Positions 14,593 to 23,000 of a stretch of DNA of 25,134 nt are shown here, piece after piece. Origin of the DNA: Bacilli bacterium. GTDB taxonomy: Bacteria; Bacillota_I; Bacilli_A; ML615J-28; CAG-313. Both the position numbers and the translations under genes were made by a program. Below the pieces are notes generated by a model. That model had not been told where the DNA came from. It ran no database searches and saw only the letters and a program-made list of their open reading frames with translations. How positions within the stretch are numbered: position 1 is the first letter of the stretch; each line of letters opens with the position of its first letter. The DNA is taken from contig CAADXH010000057.1 of the NCBI GenBank assembly GCA_900752975.1, forward strand, positions 1 to 25,134, read 5' to 3'.

Positions 14593-14636
14593 AAACACTT
14601 AATGTTTCTTTTAAAAGGCAGTACTTTCACCAAGTA
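14593..14636. mobile_element. Probable right end of an IS200/IS605-type element
   Basis: Three small inverted repeats follow the tnpB remnant: TACTT/AAGTA (14622-14636), the palindrome CTTTTAAAAG (14608-14617) and AAACA/TGTTT (14593-14607). Subterminal hairpins just past tnpB are characteristic of these elements and overlap their guide RNA. The exact terminus is not determined. Confidence 0.4.
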
Positions 14637-14936
14637 TTACTTTGCTTGTTCTATTATTGGTAGTGTTATACCTCTATTTCTCAAATTATCCATTAATTGA
14701 TAATTATCGACTTTACTTTTCTTTAGGATATTTAATGCCCCATTTATATCGGCGTTAACTATCCTTTTTTCTTTTGTCTCGTATAATCCTCGTTTGATTC
14801 TTTCTCCTAAATATTTATTATGATACCTGATTTCTTCAGAATCATAAAATGAACATTTTGATGTATAACTTTCATTTATTATTGTACATTTTATATTCTT
14901 TATTCTTGCTTGATATATTACATTTTCTTTAAAAAA
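14637..14936 (-). pseudogene. C-terminal remnant of a TnpB (IS200/IS605 OrfB) nuclease
   Basis: About 100 codons match only the C-terminal end of TnpB, an RNA-guided nuclease of IS605-type elements normally near 370-400 aa. Recognisable pieces are INESYTSKCSFYD, YLGERIKRGLYETK and IVNADINGALNILKK; in the last of these the Asp is the RuvC-III catalytic residue. The zinc-finger region retains only one of the usual Cys pairs. Homology appears to begin near FFKENVIYQARIK; further upstream the open frame runs backwards through the gerQ terminator, so that part is not real tnpB. There is no ribosome site, no RuvC-I or RuvC-II segment and no tnpA nearby. It is a decayed fossil inserted downstream of gerQ and convergent with the phosphodiesterase gene. 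Confidence 0.82.
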
Positions 14937-14955
14937 TGGAATTATCTTATAAATA

Positions 14956-14978
14956 AAAAAGACCTTGATGGTCTTTTT
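14956..14978. terminator. Terminator after gerQ (bidirectional)
   Basis: AAAAAGACC (14956-14964) pairs with GGTCTTTTT (14970-14978) around TTGAT. It lies directly beyond the gerQ stop codon. Confidence 0.8.
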
Positions 14979-14979
14979 A

Positions 14980-15306
14980 TTATTCTTGGTATGGATACTC
15001 ATAATTTAATTCTTCATCAAAAGTAACATAGGATAAATAAATAGTTAATAATAAATATCTAATTCCTGTTTGAGGGTCCTTTAAAATAATGTGATCTTTT
15101 CCGGCTGCCTCAATTGTTCCTTTAAATACTTTTGATCCCCACTGGCTACCTTCAAAACTCATATATACAGTTGCCTGCTTACCACGATTTAATCGAAGAA
15201 TGTTTTCAATATATGATTGTTCATACATTGGCGTTTGTGGTTGAAGTGGTGGTTGAAATCCATAAGGATTATAATAACCAAAAGGCTGTTGGTAATTAAT
15301 TGTCAT
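14980..15306 (-). CDS. gerQ: Spore coat protein GerQ
   Basis: GerQ is an inner-coat protein of Bacillus spores that is cross-linked by transglutaminase and is needed to place the germination hydrolase CwlJ. The 108-aa product has a short Gln/Pro/Tyr-rich N-terminus (1-29, with a YYNPYGFQPP-type composition) and then the conserved domain. That domain contains SYIENILRLNRGKQATVYMSF (31-51), KVFKGTIEAAGKDHIILKDP and RYLLLTIYLSYVTFDEELNYEYP, a close match to known GerQ. AAAGGAGG precedes the ATG. It lies 48 nt downstream of cwlJ on the same strand and ends at a terminator, so the two form an operon, as in Bacillus. Expression in the mother cell during sporulation is expected from the family. Confidence 0.93.
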   Translation of the reverse strand: MTINYQQPFGYYNPYGFQPPLQPQTPMYEQSYIENILRLNRGKQATVYMSFEGSQWGSKVFKGTIEAAGKDHIILKDPQTGIRYLLLTIYLSYVTFDEELNYEYPYQE

Positions 15307-15354
15307 AATATTCCTCCTTTATTAACAATATATGAAACAAGCATTTAGAATATT

Positions 15355-15774
15355 CTAATAACAGTTTTCAGATTCTAAAGGACTATAAAAACAATGAGAT
15401 TTGTATTTGCCAGTATTCCATTGCCCATACCATTGAGCTTTACAACCGCTATCTTTGGCGTTATAAAACCATAAAGCACGCGAAGCAGGATAGAATTGTT
15501 CCCCTTTAATAACTCTTCGTGCGAGTTTTATATCTTTTTGCCTTGCTGCTTGGTAAAAATATGAATATAGCGTTGACTCAAATCCACCAGGATGTTGAAA
15601 AATCATTTGTTCAACATTGGTAATGTCCCTAAAATCAAGACAATTAGCTCTAACGCGGTTAACACCAACATTTCCCACCATTAGCATCGCCATGTCACCC
15701 TCGCTTTCTGCCTCCGCTCTCATTAAGCGAGCTAACAGCTTAACTTCTTGTTCATTACATGCGATAATTCCCAT
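15355..15774 (-). CDS. cwlJ: Spore cortex-lytic enzyme CwlJ (SleB/CwlJ family)
   Basis: CwlJ degrades spore cortex peptidoglycan during germination. The 139-aa product is a lone SleB/CwlJ catalytic domain, about the length of Bacillus CwlJ (about 142 aa). It has the RAEAESEGD motif, with E21 as the probable catalytic acid, GNVGVNRVRANC (34-45), the F-x-HPGGFEST region and a C-terminal ALWFYNAKDSGC...QWYGQW pattern. There is no signal peptide, consistent with deposition by coat assembly rather than secretion. The ATG at 15774 follows GAGGTGAT. It is the first gene of a cwlJ-gerQ pair, whose product GerQ is required for CwlJ localisation in Bacillus. This is strong evidence that the organism makes, or recently made, endospores. 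Confidence 0.94.
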   Translation of the reverse strand: MGIIACNEQEVKLLARLMRAEAESEGDMAMLMVGNVGVNRVRANCLDFRDITNVEQMIFQHPGGFESTLYSYFYQAARQKDIKLARRVIKGEQFYPASRALWFYNAKDSGCKAQWYGQWNTGKYKSHCFYSPLESENCY

Positions 15775-15848
15775 AATATCACCTCGTTAAATAATATATG
15801 TAATATTTAAAAATATGCGTATAAAATGATAAAAAAATAAAAGTATAG

Positions 15849-15854
15849 TATAAT
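15849..15854 (+). promoter_or_regulatory. -10 element upstream of the CopZ-like gene
   Basis: A perfect TATAAT lies 32 nt before the ATG. No convincing -35 is seen at 16-18 bp. Confidence 0.4.
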
Positions 15855-15885
15855 AAAAGATAGTTTAAAGGAAAGGGTGATAATT

Positions 15886-16350
15886 ATGAGTGCTTGTAGT
15901 GGAAATAGTAAAGGATGTAGTGGAGGATGTTTAATTCATTGCCCAATTTGTGGTGCAGGTGCGATGATTGTGCCTAATGAGACAGTGGCAGAAATGCTTA
16001 TAGACAAAAAATCAATGGATACTTCACTTGCTACATATATATGTTTGAACAAAAAATGTAATGTTACTTATTTTAATGCTGAAGAATTAGTTGAAAAAAA
16101 AGATGTTAAAGTTCCTATTTGGTTTAAAGAATATATTTCTGATAATTCAATTATTTGTTATTGTCATAATGTGACGTTAAAAGACATTGAAAAAGTAGTG
16201 AAAGAACAACATATATATACCAAAGATGAAGTTTTGAAATATTTAAACAAAGATATTAGTAAAACAGATTGCTTACATAAAAATCCAATAGGTAAAGAAT
16301 GTGATGAATTATTTAAAAATGCAATTGAATATGCTAAAGGAGGTCATTAA
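15886..16350 (+). CDS. Cys-rich protein resembling the N-terminal [2Fe-2S]/Zn domain of CopZ
   Basis: I place the start at ATG 15886 (154 aa), 5 nt after AGGGTGA; the in-frame GTG at 15877 overlaps that site. A Cys/Gly-rich opening (C4, C11, C15) is followed by CPICG (C19, C22) and YICLNKKCNVTYF (C53, C58), a likely zinc site. Then come C91-x-C93 in CYCHNVTLKDIE, C129 and C139 near a KNPIGKEC segment. The C-x-C plus C-x9-C pattern resembles the [2Fe-2S] ligands of the Archaeoglobus CopZ N-terminal domain. The copper-binding heavy-metal-associated domain with M-x-C-x-x-C, normally fused to it, is missing, and no copper pump is nearby. It ends 2 nt before ppa and is probably co-transcribed with it. 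Metal binding is likely; a copper role is unproven. Confidence 0.65.
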   Translation: MSACSGNSKGCSGGCLIHCPICGAGAMIVPNETVAEMLIDKKSMDTSLATYICLNKKCNVTYFNAEELVEKKDVKVPIWFKEYISDNSIICYCHNVTLKDIEKVVKEQHIYTKDEVLKYLNKDISKTDCLHKNPIGKECDELFKNAIEYAKGGH

Positions 16351-16352
16351 CA

Positions 16353-16886
16353 ATGAATATATGGCATGATATTAATCCACAAAGAATAACTGTTAACGAT
16401 TTTGTGGCTGTAATAGAAATAAGTAAAGGTAGTAAAAAGAAATATGAGTTAGATAAAGAAACTGGTTTAATAATATTAGATAGAATTCTTTATACATCAA
16501 CTCATTATCCAGCTAATTATGGGTTTATACCATTAACTTATGCGGATGATAACGACCCACTTGATGTTCTTGTTTTATGTAGTGAAGACTTAGAACCGAT
16601 GAGTTTAGTTAGATGTTATCCAGTTGGAGTTGTTAGGATGATTGATAACAATGCGAAAGATGATAAAATTATTGCAATTCCATTTAAAGATCCTAATTGG
16701 AATACATATCATGAAATAGAGGACCTTCCTCCACATTTATCACAAGAAATTGAGCATTTCTTTCAAGTGTATAAAAATCTTGAACATAAAGAAACAACTA
16801 ATATTCAAGTGTTAAATCGTTTAGAAGCAATTAAAATAATAGAAAACAGCATAAAAAAGTATAAAGAAATATACGTAACAAAGTAA
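16353..16886 (+). CDS. ppa: Inorganic pyrophosphatase (family I)
   Basis: It hydrolyses pyrophosphate to two phosphates and so pulls biosynthetic reactions forward. The 177-aa product has the soluble family I signature DNDPLDVLVL (66-75), with metal-binding D66, D68 and D71. A further Asp, D103 or D104, lies in AKDDKI. HYPANYGFIP (51-60) and E22/K30 fit the active site. The family I fold distinguishes it from the manganese-dependent family II enzyme (PpaC) used by Bacillus subtilis. AGGAGGT lies at the end of the preceding gene, 7 nt before the ATG. A 10-bp hairpin that includes its own stop codon follows. Confidence 0.95.
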   Translation: MNIWHDINPQRITVNDFVAVIEISKGSKKKYELDKETGLIILDRILYTSTHYPANYGFIPLTYADDNDPLDVLVLCSEDLEPMSLVRCYPVGVVRMIDNNAKDDKIIAIPFKDPNWNTYHEIEDLPPHLSQEIEHFFQVYKNLEHKETTNIQVLNRLEAIKIIENSIKKYKEIYVTK

Positions 16887-16911
16887 TTAGTTAGTTTTAA
16901 CTAATTATTTT
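16884..16911 (+). terminator. Possible weak terminator after ppa
   Basis: TAATTAGTTA (16884-16893) pairs with TAACTAATTA (16898-16907) around GTTT, then TTTTG. The ppa TAA is part of the left arm. The stem is AT-only except for one G-C pair, so read-through into fhs is likely. Confidence 0.4.
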
Positions 16912-16939
16912 GTAATATTAAGAAAGAAGGTATAGATAT

Positions 16940-18604
16940 ATGTTATCAGATATTGAAATTTCCAAAAATTCCCCAATGCTAAAAATTAATAAAATAGCTG
17001 AAAAATTAGATATAAAAGAAGAAGACTTAGAATACTATGGTTGGTACAAAGCTAAATTAAATAATACAATAAATGAAAAAGTAAAGAATAATAAAGACGG
17101 GCACTTAATTCTTGTTACCGCAATTACTCCAACCCCATTAGGCGAGGGAAAATCCACAACATCAATAGGACTTGTTGATGCTTTAGCAAAACTAGATAAA
17201 AAAGTTGTGGGAGCTCTCCGTGAGCCATCTCTTGGTCCTGTTTTTGGCGTAAAAGGTGGAGCAGCAGGAGGAGGATATGCTCAAATTAATCCAATGGCTG
17301 ACTTAAATTTACATTTTACTGGTGATTTACATGCAATTACAACTGCTAATAATTTAATTAGTGCATGTATTGATAATCATATTTTCCAAGGGAATGAATT
17401 AAATATAGACCCAAATAATATTGTATGGAAAAGATGTGTGGATTTAAATGACCGCGCACTAAGAAAAGTAGAAGTAGGACTTTCTTCTAAAAAAGAAACT
17501 TCACGTATGGATTCTTTTAATATCACAGTTGCTAGCGAAATAATGGCTATTCTTTGTTTAGCAAAGAGCATAAACGATTTAAGAAATAGAGTTGATCGAC
17601 TAATTGTTGCCTACAACTATGATGGTAATGTAATTACTGTTAAAGATTTAGGAATCACTGGTTCTGTTTTGGCATTATTAAAAGATGCTATGAAACCAAA
17701 TCTTGTGCAAACATTGGAGAATAATCCAATTATTATTCATGGTGGACCCTTTGCCAATATAGCACATGGTTGTAATTCTTTAGTGGCTACATCCCTTGCT
17801 TTAAAACTTGCTGATTATGTTGTAACGGAGGCTGGCTTTGGTGCTGATTTGGGGGCTGAAAAATTCTTAGATATTAAGTGCCGCGAAGGGAATTTAAAAA
17901 TTAGTGCTGTTGTACTTGTTGCAACAATAAAAGCATTAAAGTATCATGGTGGTATAAAAAAAGACGACATTCAAAAGGAAAACGTTGAAGCCCTTAAAAA
18001 GGGTATTGTTAATTTGGAAAAACACATAGATACATTAAAGAAGTTTAAAGTTCCATACGTTATAGCTTTAAATCGCTATATGAGCGATACAGAGGCTGAA
18101 ATTCAAACTTTCCATGAATGGGCGATAAATAATAGCCACCCCTATAGTTTAAGTGAAGTTTTCACAAATGGTGGTAAAGGTGGAATTGAACTTGCCCAAG
18201 AAGTTTTAAAAGTAATCAAAGAACCAGTAACTCCCATATATCAATATGAATTAACTGATTCAATTGAAACAAAAATAGAAAAAATAGCTCGTAATGTTTA
18301 TGGAGCAACTTCAGTTATATATCCAGATAATATAAAACAACAAATTAATGAATTAAATGAAAGCATATATCGTGATTATTATATTTGTATGGCTAAAACA
18401 CCATTATCACTAACTGATAATCCTAAATTGGTGGGAAGACCAACTGATTTTAATATAACGATAAAAGAAATTAGAGTTAACGCTGGTTCACAATTTTTAG
18501 TTTGTTTAACTGGTGACATTATGACAATGCCGGGGTTACCTAAAGAACCACTCGCTAAAAAAATAGATTTAGATGAAAATGGGGAAATAATTAATATTTC
18601 ATAA
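16940..18604 (+). CDS. fhs: Formate-tetrahydrofolate ligase
   Basis: It joins formate to tetrahydrofolate using ATP to give 10-formyl-THF for purine and formyl-Met-tRNA synthesis. The 554-aa length is normal (about 556). The P-loop is TPLGEGKSTT (65-74) in the conserved ITPTPLGEGKSTTSIGL context. REPSLGPVFGVKGGAAGGGYAQ and HFTGDLHAI follow, and EAGFGADLGAEKF and the late PGLPKEP segment are also present. AAGAAGG lies 9 nt before the ATG. folD follows after 9 nt, and the two products interconvert 10-formyl-, methenyl- and methylene-THF, making this a one-carbon unit. No separate strong promoter is seen, so transcription may come from upstream. Confidence 0.97.
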   Translation: MLSDIEISKNSPMLKINKIAEKLDIKEEDLEYYGWYKAKLNNTINEKVKNNKDGHLILVTAITPTPLGEGKSTTSIGLVDALAKLDKKVVGALREPSLGPVFGVKGGAAGGGYAQINPMADLNLHFTGDLHAITTANNLISACIDNHIFQGNELNIDPNNIVWKRCVDLNDRALRKVEVGLSSKKETSRMDSFNITVASEIMAILCLAKSINDLRNRVDRLIVAYNYDGNVITVKDLGITGSVLALLKDAMKPNLVQTLENNPIIIHGGPFANIAHGCNSLVATSLALKLADYVVTEAGFGADLGAEKFLDIKCREGNLKISAVVLVATIKALKYHGGIKKDDIQKENVEALKKGIVNLEKHIDTLKKFKVPYVIALNRYMSDTEAEIQTFHEWAINNSHPYSLSEVFTNGGKGGIELAQEVLKVIKEPVTPIYQYELTDSIETKIEKIARNVYGATSVIYPDNIKQQINELNESIYRDYYICMAKTPLSLTDNPKLVGRPTDFNITIKEIRVNAGSQFLVCLTGDIMTMPGLPKEPLAKKIDLDENGEIINIS

Positions 18605-18613
18605 GGAGCAAAT

Positions 18614-19456
18614 ATGATTTTAGATGGTAAAGCTTTGAGTAAAAAGCGCAAAGAAATATTAAAAACAGAAGTAAAAAGACTAATAGATATATATAAAGTA
18701 AATCCATGCCTTGCAATTATAAAAGTAGGAAACGATCCTGCAAGTGAGATATACGTAAGAAACAAAGTTAAAGCAGCAGCTTTTTGTTGTATAGAAACAA
18801 GATTAATAAACTTTGATGAAAATATCACAATGGATGAATTATTATCAATGATTGATGTATTAAATAATGATATATATGTGCATGGTATTTTGGTACAATT
18901 ACCACTACCTAAACATTTAGATGAACGAGTAATAATTGACAGAATCAATGATTCAAAGGATGTTGATGGTTTTGGACTATTAAATAAAGGAAAATTATTT
19001 TGCTCAATGGATGCTTTAACGCCAGCTACTCCTACAGGTATAATGACACTACTAGAGGAATATAATATAGAAGTAGAAGGAAAGGAAGCAGTAGTAGTGG
19101 GGCGTAGTAATATTGTAGGTAAACCAATGGCAATGTTACTTTTGAATAAAAATGCTACTGTCACAATTGCTCATTCGCGTACTAAAAATTTAAGTGAAGT
19201 AACTAAGCGTGCAGATATTTTAGTTGCGGCAATCGGTAAGGCTAAATTTATTACAGCAAACATGGTAAAACCAGGTGCAACAGTAATAGATGTAGGCATT
19301 AATAGAGTAGATGACAAACTATATGGTGATGTAGATTTTGAAAATGTTGAAAAAATAGCACAATATATTACTCCAGTTCCCGGTGGAGTTGGACCATTAA
19401 CAATTGCTACACTTTTAGAAAATACAGTTAAAGCATATAAAAAGATTGTAAAGTAG
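18614..19456 (+). CDS. folD: Methylene-THF dehydrogenase / methenyl-THF cyclohydrolase FolD
   Basis: This bifunctional enzyme interconverts methylene-, methenyl- and 10-formyl-THF with NADP. The 280-aa product shows catalytic K51 in YVRNK (47-51), Q95 in HGILVQLPLP and KDVDGF (115-120). The NADP-binding loop is VVGRSNIVGKPMAMLLL (161-177), and the C-terminus has the conserved TPVPGGVGPLTIATLLENT. The usual PCTP motif reads PATP (137-140), losing one commonly conserved Cys that is not catalytic. It starts 9 nt after fhs, with AAGGAG overlapping the fhs stop codon, so the two are surely co-transcribed. The pair is sufficient for carrying formate-derived one-carbon units. Confidence 0.97.
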   Translation: MILDGKALSKKRKEILKTEVKRLIDIYKVNPCLAIIKVGNDPASEIYVRNKVKAAAFCCIETRLINFDENITMDELLSMIDVLNNDIYVHGILVQLPLPKHLDERVIIDRINDSKDVDGFGLLNKGKLFCSMDALTPATPTGIMTLLEEYNIEVEGKEAVVVGRSNIVGKPMAMLLLNKNATVTIAHSRTKNLSEVTKRADILVAAIGKAKFITANMVKPGATVIDVGINRVDDKLYGDVDFENVEKIAQYITPVPGGVGPLTIATLLENTVKAYKKIVK

Positions 19457-19464
19457 GTATATAT

Positions 19465-20028
19465 ATGATTATAGTAGGACTTGGAAATCCAGGAAAAGAA
19501 TATGCAAAGACCCCACATAACGTGGGGTTTATGGCAGTAGATATGATTGCTGAATATTATAATATAAAGTTTATGTTATCTCTAAAGCATCAAGCAATGA
19601 TTGGTGAAGGAATGATAGAAGGGGAAAAGTGCTATTTACTTAAACCTTTAACATATATGAATTTATCAGGAAATGCAGTTAGATCATTTATGGAGTATTA
19701 TAAATATCCACTGGATGATTTATTAGTTATATTTGATGATATGGATTTACCACTTGGTAAAATCAGAATAAGAGAAACAGGCTCAAGTGGTGGTCATAAA
19801 GGTATGAAATCAATTATTGAAAATCTTGGTACAAATGAAATTAAGAGAATACGAATAGGTATTGGTAAACCAACTAATGGAACTTTAGTTGTTGATTATG
19901 TTTTACATACATTAACTAAAGAAGAACAAAATGAATTAAATAAAACAATTGAGAAAACTCCACTAATGATTAAAAGTGCCATTAATGATGGTATAAAAAC
20001 GATGATGAACGAATACAATGGTAAATAA
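19465..20028 (+). CDS. pth: Peptidyl-tRNA hydrolase
   Basis: Pth releases peptides from tRNAs dropped by ribosomes. The 187-aa product has GLGNPGKEY (5-13) with N8, catalytic H18 in TPHNVGF, N66 in YMNLSGNAV, D91 in FDDMDLPLG and H111 in SSGGHKG, all at the spacing of E. coli N10, H20, N68, D93 and H113. It starts 8 nt after folD with only a weak TAGG ribosome site. The order pth-mfd-spoVT matches the Bacillus spoVC-fin-mfd-spoVT cluster, but no fin gene lies between pth and mfd, where the gap is only 2 nt. Confidence 0.97.
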   Translation: MIIVGLGNPGKEYAKTPHNVGFMAVDMIAEYYNIKFMLSLKHQAMIGEGMIEGEKCYLLKPLTYMNLSGNAVRSFMEYYKYPLDDLLVIFDDMDLPLGKIRIRETGSSGGHKGMKSIIENLGTNEIKRIRIGIGKPTNGTLVVDYVLHTLTKEEQNELNKTIEKTPLMIKSAINDGIKTMMNEYNGK

Positions 20029-20030
20029 TT

Positions 20031-23000
20031 ATGAACATCTTAGAAATTTTACAAAAAGAAAAAAAATATCAAGATATTGTAAATACGATAAAAGAAGCAG
20101 AGAAGCATAATAATATATATATTGGTAATTGTTGTATTAATATCTCAAAAATGTTGGCTGCATTAACATTTAATGAAACCAATAATTATGTAATATATAT
20201 ATGTAGTGATACTTTTGAAGCTTCAAAAGCATATGAAATGTTTGTTGACTTGTTAGGAACTGACCTAGTCAGTTTTTTTCCAGTAGAGGAATTTATATCT
20301 AACGATATAGTTGCATCTTCAAGCGAATTTAAACTTGCTAGAATGCTTACAATCTCTAACATAATAAAACAAAAACCACAAATAATAATAACAAATACAG
20401 ATGGAATTCTAAAAAATGTCATGTCCACAAAAATGTTAAATGAAGCAATTTTAACATATAATGTGGGGCAACAAATAGAAATTAATCAAGTTGTTGAAGA
20501 TTTGATAATTAGAGGATACAAAAAAACAGCATTAACAACTGATCTTGGAACATTTAGTGTAAGGGGAAGTATTGTGGATATATATCCAATTAATGCAGAC
20601 GAGCCTATAAGAATTAATTTTTTCGATAATGAAATAGAAACCATTAAAAAGATTAATATAGAAACACAATTAAGTAGTGAAAAACTATTAACAACAAGTG
20701 TTTTTCCTTTATATGATATATATTATAAGAAAAATGATATTATAAATATTCAAAACAAGATTCTTAAAAAATATCCAAATGATCAAAAAACTTTAACTAT
20801 AGTGGAAAACCTAAAAGAATACAAAAATCTAGAACAATTATATTTATATTTGCCTCAAATTGATGAAAGCTATCAAAATATTTTATCTTTTATTAAAGAT
20901 CCAATATGTTTCTTTGAAAACTATAATGATTTAAGAGCATATGAAAAGAAAAGACAAGATGAAATATATAATTATTTTCTAGAACTTAAATACCCGTTAG
21001 ATAAGGCATTTTTTAAATCACTCGATACAATCACAAGCATTTCTTATAAAAACATATATACCTGTCCTTTTTTATCATCACTTAATGATATATATATAAA
21101 TAAAATGTTTGATGTAAAAACAGCTAATGTAACTGAATATAATAATAACTTAAAAATTATGTTTGATGATATTGAAGCAAATCCAGATAAAACATATCTA
21201 ATTACTCACTTAGATGAAACAAAATTAGATTATATAGAGGAACTGCTTGAAACCAAAAATCTACATTATTATATATATGAAGATCATAATATTATTAAGA
21301 AAGGCAAAATTAATGTCGCTGTATCAACAAATGCCTATGGGTTTATTGACTATGAACTTAATTTTGAAGTTGTTACTCCTAATGAGTATGCTCCTAGTAA
21401 AATATCTAGAAATACAAAATATCAAAGATACTACAAACAAACAACTAAAATATATAATAAAGATGAACTAACTCCTGGTGATTATGTTGTACATCAAGAT
21501 TATGGTATTGGTATTTATTTAGGTATCAAAACAATAGAATTAAGAGGATTAAAAAAAGATTACCTTTCTCTTCAATATAAAGATGAAAGTAAAGTAAACA
21601 TTCCAATAGAAAATATTTATTTATTGGAAAAGTATATTGGTAGTAAGAATCAAACGCCTAAATTAAATGATTTAAATAGTAAAGAATGGGTAAAGAAACG
21701 TAATAAAATAAGAGAAAAAGTAAACGATGTAGCACAAAAATTAATAAAAGTTCAAGCCGAAAGGGAAGCACTTAAAGGTTTTGTTTATAAAAAAGATTCA
21801 TTAGACCAAATGGAATTTGAAAAAGAATTTGGATTTACCGAAACTAAAGATCAACTTCAAGCGATAGAAGATGTTAAAAAAGATATGGAAGGACCTCGTC
21901 CAGTTGACCGACTAATTTGTGGTGATGTTGGATTCGGTAAAACAGAAGTGGCAATTAGAGCCACATTTAAAGCTGTAGATAATGGAAAACAGGTTATATA
22001 TCTTGCTCCAACAACTGTATTAACTAGACAGCATTATTTTACTTTTAAAGATAGACTAGAAAAACATGGTATTAGAGTTGAATTAATGAATAGATTTGTT
22101 GACAAAAAGAAACAAAACCAAGTTATAGAAGGCCTTAAAAAAGGATATGTGGATGTTGTTGTAGGCACACATCGTTTATTATCTAATGATATTACTTATA
22201 ATAATTTAGGTTTATTAATTATTGATGAAGAACAGCGTTTTGGTGTTACCCACAAAGAAAAAATCAAACAAATGAAGTCGTTAGTTGATGTTTTGACGCT
22301 TACTGCAACCCCAATTCCTAGGACTTTACAAATGTCATTATCTGGTTTAAAAGACTTGTCGTTAATCGAAACTCCCCCAGTTAATCGTTTGCCAGTTCAA
22401 ACATTTGTTCTAGAAACTAATGAATCAGTTATTAGAGAAGCTATTAATAGAGAAATAGCAAGACATGGACAGGTTTTTTATTTACTAAATAGGATAAATG
22501 AATTAGATCATGTACTTGCAAAAATTCAAGAATTAGTACCAAAAGCAAAAGTTGGAATGATTCACGGAAGAATGAAAAAAGAAGAAATTGAAGAATACCT
22601 AGTTAATTTCTTAGATAAAAAATTTGATGTTTTAATTTGTACCACTATTATTGAAACAGGTATAGACATCCCTAATGCTAATACCTTAATAGTAGAAAAA
22701 GCAGATATTTTAGGTCTTGCCCAGCTTTATCAAATAAGAGGAAGAGTTGGTAGAAGTGACCGTATAGCATATGCATATTTTATGTATGAAAAGGGTAAGG
22801 TATTGACTGTTGAAGCGGAAAAAAGACTAGAAACAATAAAGGAGTTTACAGCACTAGGCAGCGGTTATAAAATCGCAATGCGTGACCTTGCGATAAGAGG
22901 AGCAGGAGATATTTTGGGAAATGAACAATCCGGCTACATTGACGCAATAGGTATGGATCTTTATATGAAACTATTAAGTGATGCCATTAATGAAGCGAAA

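Noticed and set aside
14937..15002. Extension of the tnpB frame to an upstream ATG
   Set aside because: These codons read through the gerQ terminator and the end of gerQ; they show no TnpB similarity.
18379..19164. 261-codon minus-strand frame across the fhs-folD junction
   Set aside because: It lies opposite two clearly conserved genes, has no family resemblance and no ribosome site.
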